DNA from: Petunia secreta
Taxonomy: Eukaryota > Streptophyta > Magnoliopsida > Solanales > Solanaceae
Direction of reading: 5' to 3'
NCBI GenBank assembly: GCA_029990175.1
Contig: JARKIP010000005.1
Location: 51,759,001-51,823,000, forward strand
Length of the DNA stretch: 64,000 nucleotides
Positions within the stretch are counted from its first letter, which is position 1. Every line of letters starts with the position of its first letter. Below the pieces are notes generated by a model. It did no database searches and was not told the DNA's origin. It worked only from the letters and a program-made list of their open reading frames with translations. The position numbers were made by a program, and so were the translations under genes. Shown here piece by piece: positions 31,503 through 43,002 of the stretch.

Positions 31503-31959
31503 TATTTGCGAAAATACTAATCGGGACATGTGTCACAAAGAACAATTTAATCGACATTCACCATTCTGAATTTCTTTGGTATTAGATTCTAAAATAGCAC
31601 TAGTATTTTTGTGGTAAGCTATAAAATCTTGTACTTGTAGTACTATATTTTAGTTTAAAAGGTCAAATTTCAAATGACCAGCTAGTAGAGATACTACAGC
31701 TATTTGAATTCTGCGAACTACTGATTAAACATTTCCTCTCTAGATCTGATTAAAGGTAAACAAGGAGCGCTCAAACTTATCAGGTCATTTCTTTCTTTTC
31801 TAACTGATGGATTTATGTGATGGTTTAATGGAATTATTAGGAATAAAAATATGGAGTACTAAGAAATAGAGAAAAGCACTAAAATTTCAAAAGTTTAAAC
31901 TTATTGAACTTTCTTTTAAAAATAAATAAATAAAATTGGGGAAAAGAGAGCGTAAAATG
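31503..31959. other. intergenic, nothing recognised
   Basis: AT-rich DNA without frames over 60 codons, tandem repeats or motifs that I can name. Confidence 0.5.
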
Positions 31960-32045
31960 GAAAAGGATATTACAATGTGGAGAATCGAACCCACAAATAA
32001 AGCAAGAAAATGAGGTAGCCAATCAGCTAAGATTCCCCAACTCAT
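31960..32045 (-). mobile_element. second SINE-like fragment
   Basis: On the minus strand TTAGCTGATTGGC (box A) and GGGTTCGATTC (box B) have SINE/tRNA spacing. The sequence between cannot fold into a normal tRNA anticodon arm, so a SINE head fragment is more likely than a tRNA gene. Confidence 0.4.
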
Positions 32046-32425
32046 TCAACTTTAATCTTGATTTGGTGTAAGATTTAACAGACTGACTTGAATGGTTTGA
32101 AAATTTCGTAAGAACAACTCAAACTCAACTACCCACAATAACCTCTTGTTTGTGTTTCCCTTCACTTTTATCTTTTAAGTCTATTTCTCTCATTTTTTAT
32201 TAAATTTTTGAATATTCGTTATTTCGGTCTAATTATTCAATATTAAAATATTAACTTTTCCTTTATGATATTCTAAGCCCATTATTCGAATTGCTGGGGT
32301 GGTAGATAAAACGACACAATATATCTAGATAGGGGTGGTAGATAAAACAACAATATATCTAGACATTATATTCACAATACACAATACAAAATAATACACG
32401 ACACGAAATATTATAAAATAATAAT

Positions 32426-33013
32426 GTGACACCCTAGGAAAATCCAGCATTAGCAAACACGAGAGAGAATCTTTGGTATATAAGGAAATGTACCTTAGCC
32501 CGTCGTGACACCGTATAAACCTTGCGGGATTAGTCCTAAATTCAACAATATCATCAGTAAGTTTGGTTGCTACATGTGGTTAAGAGTTACTGTCATGCTA
32601 CCTATGATGGTGTAGCAAATCTCAATATTAATATGAGTTTAGGCAATGTTTCTAAGCGGTGTGCCAAATCTTAGTACCGAGTTTAGGCAAATTTTAAGAA
32701 GGTGGGCAAGCATCAGCGATCTCGCTGAGTTTCTAAAAGCGGGTAGTCTATGACACCCTAAGCAAATCCTGCGTCAACAAAACCATTAGTATTAAGTTTA
32801 GGCAAAGCTCAAGGAGGTCGAGGCGAATAATATCAGCAAGGACACTGAGTCCCTAAAGGTCTTAGGTCGATCCCACATCAGTATAATGCAGTAGAGATGC
32901 TAGGTGTATAAGAAAGCATGTTTTAGATTCTAGTGACGAGTTTTAAAGTTGTACGAAGCAAGGTGAAAAGCAAACAATATCACTAGCGCGTTATAGACTG
33001 CTACAGTAAATAG
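32426..33013 (+). repeat. degenerate LTR-like DNA
   Basis: TGTGACACCCTA(G/A)G.AAATCC occurs twice, about 325 bp apart (near 32426 and 32750). The word AAGCATG..TTA(G/A)AT.CTAG near 32920 recurs after the Tat-like 3' LTR near 44046. It looks like old LTR sequence into which the Tat-like element inserted; family unknown. Confidence 0.35.
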
Positions 33014-33985
33014 GCCTGGACTGCACTGGATAATTTTGAAATTTCACACCAGCTGAATTGGGAACATGTAAATAGGTCCTTGGACGACTTACGTCACATC
33101 TTTGGCTCATTTCTCAAGCTTGGGTGCAAGATTTCATCAACCAAGTCTAGGGTTTGAAGATTGGGAGTTCCAATTGTAAAATTTTTTTACCTTGTCTTCA
33201 TTACCTTGGATTGTATTTCACAATCTTGACTTATTGGTGTTATTTTGATACTAAAAATATGTGTAGTTGATAAATTGGTATAGCGGGCTTGTGTATTGAT
33301 ACCATTATGCTTTTGAGATATTGAGTACTCTTTTACCATTATTGACTTGGGTGTTCGGCTCATTAATCACTACTTGCTTTAAATCACATGAATTGGTAGT
33401 TGCAAATGCTAGTTCTAGCCCTATGAGTACTAGATTTACACTGATAGGGTAAATCTAGGAATGGGATAGTGATTAACGGGGTAGTGGGGGTTGGTGTGCC
33501 GCATTTATCTCGAGTTAACGGGTTGAATACCGAGAGGGAGACACCTTACTTAGACACAATATTGATTAAGCTTAATCCAACACTTCTTTGCACGGAGAAG
33601 GTGAGAGGTATTAGGCTTGGTGGTCACCGAAAGGGGCTATCCAGGAATAATAGCTTGAATGTCACGGCGCATGCCTAAGCTTAATTGGTTGAGTCTCTTT
33701 ATGCAAGATTGGTTAACAATTGGTCGATTACACTCCCTAAGCTCTACTACCTTGAACCCTTGCTTGTGATATCATTTATCACTTTACATGCTTTCTTAGT
33801 GTAGTTGTAGTGTTGGCATAAATCTCTAGTTATTTTCCTCGTTTGGCTTAGTCAATAGGTTTAGTTCCTCCACTATCTAAATCGCATCACATTGTTCACT
33901 TTAGATTCAACCCCGACTCATAGTTGGAGAAATTATATTGCTACGACCGTTTCACTACTCTTCAGAGAGGTGTTTTTGACGTTAT
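33014..33985 (+). repeat. Tat-like 5' LTR, 5'-truncated
   Basis: Homologous to about 42946-43910 (TTTGGCTCATTTCTCAAGCTTGG, CAACCAAGTCTAGGGTT, CACCGAAAGGGGCTAT, GCTACGACCGT). The 3' end is within a few bases of the PBS at 33992. The part corresponding to the first ~350 bp of the 3' LTR, including the GC-box cluster, is missing. Confidence 0.8.
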
Positions 33986-33991
33986 CTATTT

Positions 33992-34010
33992 TGGCGCCGT
34001 TTCTGGGGAA
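33992..34010 (+). other. primer-binding site (Athila/Tat type)
   Basis: TGGCGCCGTTTCTGGGGAA. The start TGGCGCCGT is the hallmark PBS of Athila and Tat elements and differs from the initiator-Met PBS of the other elements in this window. Confidence 0.85.
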
Positions 34011-34139
34011 GAATTGGCTTATTAGGGTAGTTTGAGGAGTTGAATTCCTTGCTTTAATTCCAAACATTGTAAATAGTAGCTTGTGCATTGTATATATTTG
34101 TTTGTGTTAGTTAATTAGTTAATTCTGTGAAAACTTGAA

Positions 34140-35555
34140 ATGGTAGCTTGGAACAAAAATAAGCGGAACTGTGATAAATACTTTGTTGATGGTGCTTGTC
34201 CTCTTTACTTTGACACACACTATATGAGAAATTTGCTAACATTTTCGGGAGTGAGTTAAGTGCACCTTCTCATTCTTTTGAGGGGAATGTATGTGAGTTG
34301 TGTGGTGGCCAAGGAGGTCATTGGGGTGAGTGTCCAACTAGTTCATATTTCTACCCAAGTGACTCTCATAATGGTGCCAATGTGTCTTGGGAATGTGAGA
34401 GCTCTAATGATGCATATGATATGAGGTTTGAGCCCGAGTGGCAAGGTATTCAAGAAAAATTCCAATAAGAGATGGACTTATCTATTTCCCAAGAGTAACA
34501 TGATCAAATTGAAAGATGTGAATACTTGATGCAACAAACGCTAGAGTGCCATGAGGAAGAAGCTACAGCCAACAAGGAAATTAAAGAAGAGGTTCACAAA
34601 AATGACTTAGTCATACAACACTTGGAGGAAAAGATGAAGCAATTGGTTGAAGCTTTTAATGCTCAATAGGCTAAGGATGTGCTGAGTTTCAAGAAGAACC
34701 CTCCATGGAAGATGTGTTTGAATATCAAGAAGAAGATGTTGAAGAAGAGCAAGTTTAGGAAGAAGAAGAAGTTGTGAGCCAAACTTGGTTACAAGATCAA
34801 GATCAAAGAATGGAAATCTATGAAACATGCTTTCAAGACTTAAGTAATAATTGTTGGGATCTTGAAGATGGAAGAGAAGAGCTAGGACAAATGATGGACC
34901 AATTTGATCGTGATGCTTGTATTTTGAAATTTTGATTGTATGAAATGGTTGAAGATTCCGAGGCTCAACATGAAGACATTGTGAATGATATTATTGAAAT
35001 GGGTGAGATTAAAGAAGAGAGCTCAAGTCAAATCATGAAAATTCATGGAAGTTGTCACATATTCGAGCTACTTGGTATTGATGCCATAAGCAATGGAGTG
35101 GTGTTTGAGTCTAGTGCGGAAATGAAGAATTCTTGGGATGAAGAATCTAGCACATTTGAAGAAGTGTGTCTCAGATGGCCTAATTGGTGTTGAAAGGAGT
35201 TGAACCTCACTCACATCACTTCTTGACTCTTTGTGTGGATGAGGAAACAGAAATGGAAGAAAAAGCACCTTTGGATGATTTTGGCATTGATGAGCAACAT
35301 GGCCACATTGTTGAAGTTACCACACCAAGGAGACAAAGTGACATCCCTCACTTGAAGGCGAAGAAGTGCAAGATGAAGAATCCGGCCTTCCAAGCTTGGA
35401 GATTTATACCCCCGCCTAAGGAGCATAACGAAGAACTTGATGCCATGTTGGGTAGGAAATTCAGTTTCACCAAGTGGAGAGAAAAGCATGATGGTTACCG
35501 TCTAGCCAAGATGTTAAATAAAGTGTCTGTCAGGAGGCAACCCGAGTTTCTTTAA
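34140..35555 (+). pseudogene. Tat-like gag-position ORF, decayed
   Basis: A knuckle-like CELCGGQGGHWGECP (C-X2-C-X4-H-X4-C) near 34291-34335 is followed by acidic, Glu/Gln-rich, probably coiled-coil frames with stops near 34466, 34668 and 34933. The last piece (35184-35555) reads MEEKAPLDDFGIDEQHGHIVEV ... KFSFTKWREKHDGYRLAKML and is not a domain I can name. A canonical capsid domain is not visible. Multiple frame changes make it non-coding now. Confidence 0.5.
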
Positions 35556-36965
35556 ATTCTTGTTATTTTGAATTGCATGTTAGGGTAGATTAGATTTTGT
35601 TTATTGTTTTTATCGTCTCACATGGTTCCACAAATTTTGAGTTACTTGTAAACAGGGGACGACATGAGGAATGCATAGTCCGAGGCAAAACTTGAAGAAA
35701 TTGAAGCTGGAGCTAAAAAGTTTCAGCGCCGCCGCTAGCAGCCTGGCGCAATCACGCCAATGGGGCCAGACTTACGTAACAGAAACGCCCTAGCCAATGC
35801 TAAAACACACTAGTGTGAGCAAGGGCGCCACCCTTTGGTTGGGCGACCGCCCCCTTTGTGGTAAAGTGCAAAATATTTTCTAAGTGTCGAAGATGGACCT
35901 CTCTGGACTTTGGGCACCCTTTTCGGATGCCCTTGTAGTGTCAGCCGCCCTTTTAACTCAAAATTGAGTCATAGGTCAAAGGGTCTTCGCCCTTTCGTTG
36001 TGCAGCTACCTTTGAGAAGGGGTCAAAAATTTGGCTGTGTGAAAATCACAGCTCTCTGGACTTTCAACGCCCATAAAGGGCGATGTTCTTCGCGGTCGCG
36101 TGTGTAGAGTGCGCAATCATGCGTTGTCCTAAGGGCAGCTTTCGCAATCGCGTAGCTTCTGGCTTAGCATGGTAACAATACGTGACAGCGCCATTCTTCA
36201 AACAATAGCACTGAGTCGAGTCTGTCGAGAAAACAAAAAGGGCAGTGAAGAACAACAACATTACACAGTTCTAAAACACCTCTCTTCTCAAACTCCCCTC
36301 CCCCACTGTTGCATCTCAAACTGATCCACTCCATTCTTCACTCTCATCTCAAGCATTACATCTCCATTCTCAAGGTATGTTCGTTAGTTTTTATTTATTT
36401 GTGTAAGAATCCTTCATCTCTCCTAGTTGGTTGTTATATGAATTGAAAACTTGGGCCTTTAATGGGACATAGCGGGAAGTCTGATGTACCCTTATTTTTG
36501 GTTTGTGTTTAAAAGAAAATGGGTTAGTTTTCAAGTTGCATAATGCTAAATTGAACAAAACCCTAATGTTCATATTTGAAATTGGAAGCAAAAGTTCATG
36601 TGTCTCTTGTTAAATTATCGGTGTGCATTGTGAATGATGCCATGAAATTGTAAAATTTTTGGGTGTTGAAGCCGAGGTCTGCCTTTTTCCTGTGGAGAAG
36701 ACGACCTTGCAATCACGTTCAGCCTCTTGCAAATGCACTGTATCGCCGACCTTTCATCTTTGTAATTGCGTCTAATGAGTCGCGATTGCGCATAAGGTTT
36801 CCTGATAATTCTTCGCAATCACGTCTATGCTTTGCACGATCGTGCAGCTTCCAATCCAAGTCAGAAACAATGTGTTTGCACAGCCCAATGCTGGGAATTT
36901 TTTCCTTTTTTCTCTGGTCCATGAGCTTTGTAATACATGTATTGAGTACCCAAATTGTATTTTGA
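35556..36965 (+). other. Tat-like internal spacer with GC-box islands
   Basis: No supported gene. Two islands of CG-containing boxes in AT-rich DNA: 35725-36165 (GGCGCAATCACGCC, TTCGCGGTCGCG, TTCGCAATCGCG) and 36700-36850 (CAATCACG, GCGATTGCGC, TCGCAATCACG, CACGATCGTG). These are variants of the GCGATCGC theme seen in other LTRs here. Short frames across them are not convincing. Confidence 0.45.
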
Positions 36966-37002
36966 TGATCTATGATATTTGTAGGTACTCTTTCCTTTAT
37001 AA

Positions 37003-38273
37003 TGACCAAGGAAGACAACCAAAAAGACCCAACGGAAGTAGGAGAGGAGGACTATGACTCCACAATATTCTTGTCCGCATCATGCTATGAAAAATACCTA
37101 AAGCATCTTGATAAGAAATTCTTGAAGGAAAGAGGAATCTACATGAAAAAAAGTGATAGAGTTGCTCCCGGAATTCTTCCAAAAGCTTGAAACTAGTGGA
37201 TGAAGTTATGTTGCTGATGAACCTGAGAGGGCAAACATTTTAATTGCAAGGGAATTTTATGCAAAAGCCTCTCAAACAAACTTTAGAGGTGGGGTTCTAA
37301 CCACCGTGAGAGGCAAGCTAGTGCGGTTTGATTCCTTCATGATCAATACAGTGTATGGGCTAGAAGATGCTGATAATGCTTTGCACAAAGCTCATGATGA
37401 TGAAAGGGGCGTGAAGTAGTTGGTTGATATGCTTCAAGAGGGTACTCCCTCAAGTTGGTCCATATACAGACTAAAGATTGTGTCTACTGACTTCACCAGT
37501 GAGGCTCGTATTCGGTTGACTATTGTCTGCGCTAGAGTGATGCCTTCGGGTAATGAGAGTGATCTTGCCCCAGAAAAAACATGACTGATTGCTGTACTCA
37601 TTGATGGTTTCAAAGTCAATGTTGGGGAGATAATTGTGGGAGAGATTGAGGAGGTTGTGCAAGATAGGACAAAGAGTCTATTCTTGCCATACTTGATTAC
37701 ATAGCTATGTAAGAATGACGGGGTGGAGGAACATAAAGGTTATCCTGTGTGAGCCCTCACAAGCCTATTTATGTATTGTTGAAGAAATGAGCCGGTGGAG
37801 TGATACAGAAATAGAAAAGGAAAGTTGAAGTACCTTCTTAAATTGATGTTGATGATCCAAATTTTGGGCAATTCTCAGCCACTTCTACTACTACTGCACC
37901 AGAGAGTTCCTACACTCTAATTCCACCACTTAGATCAGGAGCGTCCAACATGAGGTACCTTTCATCTCAGATTTCTTCAGTGGATGCTGACATTACTCAG
38001 TTGGTAGTAGGCCTTATTTCTGGCCCACATGAAGAGGGTTCTTCCTCCAGGCCTTCGGGTACTATGTTAGTGGAGGCAGGGGGCAGCTGAGCATGAGTAG
38101 CTCAAGACCAGGATGGACAAGATGGAGAAAAAGCAGAGGCAGTTCGGTAAGAGGACAAGCAAGTTTCTGAACAAGATAATGAGCAAGCTGAACTCGCCAT
38201 ATAGCTCCAGTAGCTCAGGAGAGGAGAGCGAGGATGAGCTTAACTACCCCAACACCGACAGTGAGGATTGATC
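37003..38273 (+). pseudogene. Tat-like accessory ORF ('plant transposon protein' domain)
   Basis: Begins ATGACCAAGGAAGACAACC, ~20 bases after TTTGTAG|GTAC. The N-terminus reads FLSASCYEKYLKHLDKKFLK, then after frame breaks REFYAKASQTNFRGGVLTTVRGKLVRFDSFMINTVYGLEDAD (about 37245-37375) and STDFTSEARIRLTIVCARVMPSG (about 37480-37550). The end is a Ser/Glu-rich tail (SSSSSGEESEDELNYP) stopping near 38272. The middle resembles the domain in the Sirevirus extra ORF near 12890-13010. Stops at 37190, 37420, 37582 and 37704 make it a pseudogene. Confidence 0.6.
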
Positions 38274-39794
38274 TTCTAGTCAAGAAGTCCTTTACACCTT
38301 ATGTATTTCATTGATTAGTTGCATTGAAGACAGTGCATGGTTTAAGTTTGAGGGTGTATTTGAGTTTTGGGTGTAGTATTGATGTTGCTTATGTTTCTTA
38401 ATGTCATGATATTTTTACCTTTTCTTTTTCTTATTTTTGAACAAATTGTAGAAATATTGTGGATGATCACTTTTCTTTTATATTAGTATGAATAGTTATT
38501 ATAATATTGTGTTGTTAGCTTATTCATATTAGTTAATTAGTAGCCATATTAGTAAAAATCAAAAGGTACTCCCATGAACTGCGCTTGGGATGCTACCTCT
38601 TCATTCCTCTTATTCACATTTCTTACGATACGTAGGCAACACACTTGGGTCCGAACATTCTCATTTTAAATACCTTTCTTTGTAAATATCTTAGTTGTAG
38701 GTAATAACCTCCTTAGTTTTTCTTTGTCATAGTTCTTTTCCAAGAAAATAATTCTTTTGAATTGGGCATTTTTAGGATTAGTTAGTAGTAGTAGTAGTAG
38801 CAGCACTAGTAGTAGTAGTAGTTGTTGTGAATTTTTGCTCATTGGCCAACTTGTGGCATGTCTGGTACCACCATTATTTAATCTTTGTCATGTGAGCTTG
38901 TTTTGAAAAAGGGATAGCAAATTGAGTTGGTAAGTGTACGATGATCTTTAAGTTCAACTTTTGGCTCTTTTTGTTCATTAATTAGCTCTCATTAGGCTAT
39001 GAGTAAACTTTGGATGATTAATTGATTCTGATTTGGACTTGAATATATTCGTCTTCCTTACTTTGCTTTTGTTATGTGTGGTGTGATTTTGGTGTGTTCA
39101 TATGTATGCCATTTGATCTAGAACTTCACCTAATGTTCTTCGAGGCGAAATCCTAAGTGATGCTTGATTTGAAAAATGATTTTAGGCTTTCCTTGTCCCG
39201 CTAATGACCTAAAAAGCCTACCCTTGCATTATGATCTTAGTCAATCCTTTTGTTCTTAGTACCCTTTCTTTGAGCAACCACATTATTAGTCTGGACCAAT
39301 TCTAAGTTCTTTTCAGTACTAATCCTCTTTTGGCCCTAACCTCCTTGTATGCATTGAAAGACGTACAACTTTGATTAAAAACTTAAGTTTTGGGGAGGCA
39401 TGAGTAAGTGGCAAAAATGTAGAAGTTGAAGGAAATCCTTATTGAAGAAAAATTAGAAAATGAGAAAAGAAAAGAAAAAGAAACAATAGAAAAATAAAGA
39501 AAAGAAGAAAAGAAAAGAAAAGAAAACAAAAAGAAACAATAGAAAAACAAAGAAATGAAAAAAAGAAAAAAATTAAAAAAAATAGTCGTGATGAATAAAA
39601 AGGGAAAGACTAGTACCTAATCCCCAAGTAGTAAGCTGTAGTTGCAATAAAAAGGAATTGTGCTTTGAAATTTAGTGTGTAGTGCTCAAAGAGGTGTGTA
39701 GTCACTAATTGCCCAAATTTTTATTCACCTTTGACCAAATGCCTACATTACAACCTTAGCCAAGTCCTAATTGATTTTGGGTCAAGCATTCCTA
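38274..39794 (+). other. Tat-like 3' untranslated DNA
   Basis: No gene. Contains TTTAAGTTTGAGGGTG near 38341 (a PPT-like string resembling the one before 41163), a (TAG)n tract and a ~170-bp purine-rich GA/A tract at 39420-39590. Confidence 0.5.
38782..38822 (+). repeat. (TAG)n microsatellite
   Basis: About 13 TAG triplets, interrupted once by CAGCAC. Confidence 0.9.
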
Positions 39795-40694
39795 CATTAG
39801 TGGAGAGGTGGATGTGATGCTTGATTCTCAGGTCATCCCCCGGAAGAGAAGCTTCAAGTACCTTGGCTCTATCATTGAAGGTAATGGAGAAATTGATGAG
39901 GATGTCGCTCATCGCATAGGGGCAGGTTGGATGAAGTGGAGACTCACGTCCGGTGTCCTATGCTATAAAAAAGTGACACCTCTTCTAAAAGGTAAGTTCT
40001 ATAAAGCAGTCACTAGACAGCTATGTCGTATGGAGCATAGTGTTAGCCAGTTAAGACCAAACACATTCAAAAGATGAGCGCAGCGGAGATAAGAATGCTT
40101 AGATGGATATGTGGCCATACAAGGATGGATAAGATTAGTAATGAGATCATTCATGAAAAGGTGGGAGTGGCTGCTATGACGGACAAGATGCGAGAAGCGA
40201 GGTTGCGATGGTTCGACCATGTGAGAAGATGGAGCATAGATGCTCCAATGAGAAGATGCAAGAATTTGGCAGTGCTGGGTCTACGAAGAGGTCTAGGTAG
40301 ACCAAAAAAGAATTGGGGCGAGGTGATTCATCAAAACATGGCTCACCTCCAGATCACCGAGGACATAACCCTCGATGGAAAAGCGTGGAGGTCGAGGATT
40401 AGGGTAGAAGGTTAGGTAGTAGTCGTTAGAGTGCGGGCTGAATATTATTTATTTTATTTTATATACTTTGTCTATTATATTATGTGCCTTTATTACTTGC
40501 ATTGTGTCTGTTTATCTTAGTAATCTATAACTTCTTTGTGAGTATTTTCTTTATCATGGGTAGTTTCATCTTATTTTACTAGCATGCTTTCAGACTATTT
40601 TTCCTTAAGTCGAGGGTCTATCGTAAATGCGTACATCTCACCCTCTCCAGACCTACTTGTAGGAATACACTGGGTATGTTATTGTTGTTGTTGT
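39795..40694 (+). mobile_element. RTE-type LINE, 5'-truncated
   Basis: Carries only the C-terminal end of the reverse transcriptase ORF, a 3' UTR with the widespread plant RTE words GGGTCTATCG, CCAGACC and ACTGGGTATGTT, and a tail of TTG repeats (40682-40693). Heavy 5' truncation is normal for LINEs. It is inserted in the Tat-like element; flanking TSDs are not clear. Confidence 0.85.
39805..40415 (+). pseudogene. RTE LINE reverse-transcriptase C-terminus
   Basis: KYLGSIIEGNGEIDEDVAHRIGAGWMKWR followed, after a frameshift near 40040-40075, by EIRMLRWICGHTRMDKISNEIIHEKVGVA ... EARLRWFDHVRRWSIDAPMRRC. These are the usual C-terminal signatures of plant RTE LINE proteins. The polymerase core and endonuclease are absent. 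Confidence 0.85.
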
Positions 40695-41146
40695 GCATGA
40701 AAGGCAAGCTTATGGATATTTAGTGTGAATGATAAACTTCGGTTGAGAGAGTGAGTGAACTCTTCCTATCATTAATCCTATTTTGTGTTGACATTGCATT
40801 CTTGTGTTTAGGATATTCTCTTGAGTGGTGAGGGCACTTGTGAAGTTAAGTTGAGGACTTGTGTTTCACTTGTCAATTGAGGTGAGCAAGCAAAAGAGGT
40901 GAACTCTTGTAACGAAGAGGCAAACTTTGAAAGTCTTGTGTCATGGCTTATTTTCCTTCTTTTGTTTTTGTTCTATAGAAGTTGTGTTCACATGGCTTGG
41001 CTTAATTGTTGGAACCAACCAATACCATTTTTTGTTGAACTTAAAAGAGTTTTTGACTTGTTGTGTCCTTTATGAGAAAGTGCATGAATGGGTGAATTGC
41101 AACTTGGATAGTATTAAAGTGTGCCTTGCTTGAGGACAAGCAAGAG

Positions 41147-41162
41147 TTTAAGTTTTTGAGTG
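41147..41162 (+). other. Tat-like polypurine tract
   Basis: GTTTAAGTTTTTGAGTG following GAGGACAAGCAAGA. In related elements this reads AAGTTTGGGGGTG, so the G run has decayed. It marks the 3' LTR start at 41163. Confidence 0.65.
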
Positions 41163-41168
41163 TGATGT

Positions 41169-42600
41169 TGTCGCACCCATTTTTTTCGAAATCAAGAAAA
41201 ACGAGTGCCGACTCAAAAGAGGTTCTTTAAGGGGTTTTCGGAGTCGCCACCCACCATTAAAAGTAAAGAAAATACGTCAACTAAGCGTGCTGGGTCACCT
41301 AATCGACTTTCCATAAATATTTGCAATTCTTTTTATTTTTAGAAGAAAAACCTCTTTTAAAATTAAGGACATCTGATTAACTGGTTTGCAAAAACAGAGA
41401 TCAAGTACGGAGGTTCTGTTGATCAGGGAGAAGGTGTTAGGCACTTTCCGACCCTATGCTACACATAGCTGCTCATTTGATCTTTGTCGGCTTTCGAAAA
41501 ATATTTACTTGAAACGCACAAACACACAAATGTAAAATTATATACAGTCCGTTACAGTCCAAAAAATAAAAAGATTAAAAATAAAACTAAACTATACTAG
41601 CCTAAACTAAAATGCATCCGACATCCCGGGCCTTCTTACGAACCGCCACCTTTTACATATTTTATAAACCGGGACATCCCACCCGGATGAATAAATACAT
41701 AGACAAATCCATACAAGCACGCAATCCAAGAAACAAAAATTATATTTATCCGAACTGTTTATTGCTTAATTTTAAGTCATGCCAAAAATTTTACGCGTTA
41801 ATTATCCCAAGAAAAGGCAGTAGATCAAATTGAATCAACATGAATCATAGATCAACAAATTCGGACAACACATCCAATCATAATCCAAAACAAAGATAAG
41901 TCATGAAGCAAACTAAAATTAGTAGATAAAGAATAGAAATTGACCTTTGAGCAAAAACTCCTCAATAAAAGATGAAAATGATAGTCTTCGGATACAACTT
42001 GAAAAGCAAAATCCAAAGCGCGAGCAAAACACGAGAAAAAATTACTGACAGGAACCACGAACTCTAGAGCCGGTATCAACCTCGTCAGAAAAAGAAAAAA
42101 CCAGAAATACAGGACGAAGCCTAGGATTTTGTGCAAAAGGTTGCGCCCCCCCCCCCCCCAATCATTCTGTGTGTCTGTGATGAATATATAGGAGGGGTAA
42201 ATGTGTATTGGGCCAAAGAATAATTACTGGGCTTTCAAAAATTCGATTAAAGGTGCAGGTGTGTGCTTGTGAATGGCGCTGTGAGTGCATGTGAGTGAGT
42301 GTCTACTTTTTAAAATGCTAGATGAAACTATCCCATGTATGAAGATGGTCATGTGCTGGAGTAACGAGTTGGTGTCAATTAATTGCTAAACTTAATTTTC
42401 AGAGGGTGTCCTACTTTACCGTGGTATTTAAGAGATATCTCATTAAACGCAAGAATGACTTTTTTTTTTTTTTGTGCATTTTCTATTTTTCTTGTAAAAA
42501 CCTACTAAAATACTAAAAGCTCGAATATTAAGAGGAGGACCTATTAGACCCTAAAAATGATGCATTTTGGAATTGGAGGGTCAAAAATTAGGTGATTACA
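41169..42600 (-). repeat. solo LTR with perfect 5-bp TSD
   Basis: Plus strand TGTCGCACCC...GGTGATTACA, flanked by GATGT at 41164-41168 and 42601-42605. Removing it and one GATGT restores TGATGTGTGGGC, the expected Tat-like LTR start. No internal retrotransposon sequence remains, so LTR-LTR recombination left one LTR. The minus orientation is a guess from the TATATATTC near 42186-42194. Contains a 14-C run at 42146-42159. Confidence 0.85.
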
Positions 42601-42794
42601 GATGTGTGGGCAAAGTGCCACGTATTCCGTTGTATTTACTTGAGCTTTTGTTGGGGATTATGGATAAAATGCACGCACTTATCACGCTTTGGTTGCATAT
42701 TGTAGGTTGTTGGAGCTACTGTGATGAAAAGATGGAAAAACACGTCAAAACAAGGCTGAATTGAGAAGCTGCAGATTTTGGTCTGGAAAGCAAT

Positions 42795-42945
42795 GAATTG
42801 TGATCGCGAAGGTTAAGCCGGGATCGCGTAGGAGAACCAGATAAGCCAACGCGATAACGCTAAAGTGTGCTGTGATCGTGAAGCTTCAGAGAGTTTATTC
42901 GGTGCGATAGCGCTCAGTGTGACGCGATCACGAGAGGTCGCGCTT
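42795..42945 (+). promoter_or_regulatory. CGCGATCGCG-like box cluster in Tat-like LTR
   Basis: Seven degenerate boxes (GTGATCGCGAAG, GGGATCGCGTAG, AACGCGATAACGC, GTGATCGTGAAG, GTGCGATAGCGC, GACGCGATCACGAG, GGTCGCGC) ending ~50 bp before the TATA box. Role unknown. Confidence 0.35.
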
Positions 42946-42994
42946 GGACTGTGTTGGATAGTTTTGGAATTTCACATCAGCTGAATTAGGAACA

Positions 42995-43002
42995 TATAAA
43001 AA
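42995..43002 (+). promoter_or_regulatory. Tat-like LTR TATA box
   Basis: TATAAAAA in AACATATAAAAAGG. The homologous position in the 5' LTR (near 33060) reads ATGTAAATAGG and has lost the TATA core. Confidence 0.5.

Noticed and set aside
31977..32045. tRNA gene on minus strand
   Set aside because: A and B boxes are present, but the middle (CTCATTTTCTTGCTTTATTT) gives no anticodon stem; SINE head fragment is the simpler reading.
35910..36107. Arg/Cys-rich ORFs around the GC islands in the Tat-like element
   Set aside because: Short, overlapping frames on both strands that follow local GC content; no domain.
38330..38360. 3' LTR start after the PPT-like TTTAAGTTTGAGGGTG
   Set aside because: No TG start matching the Tat-like LTR follows; the true 3' LTR begins at 41163, where the sequence after the solo LTR aligns with the 5' LTR.
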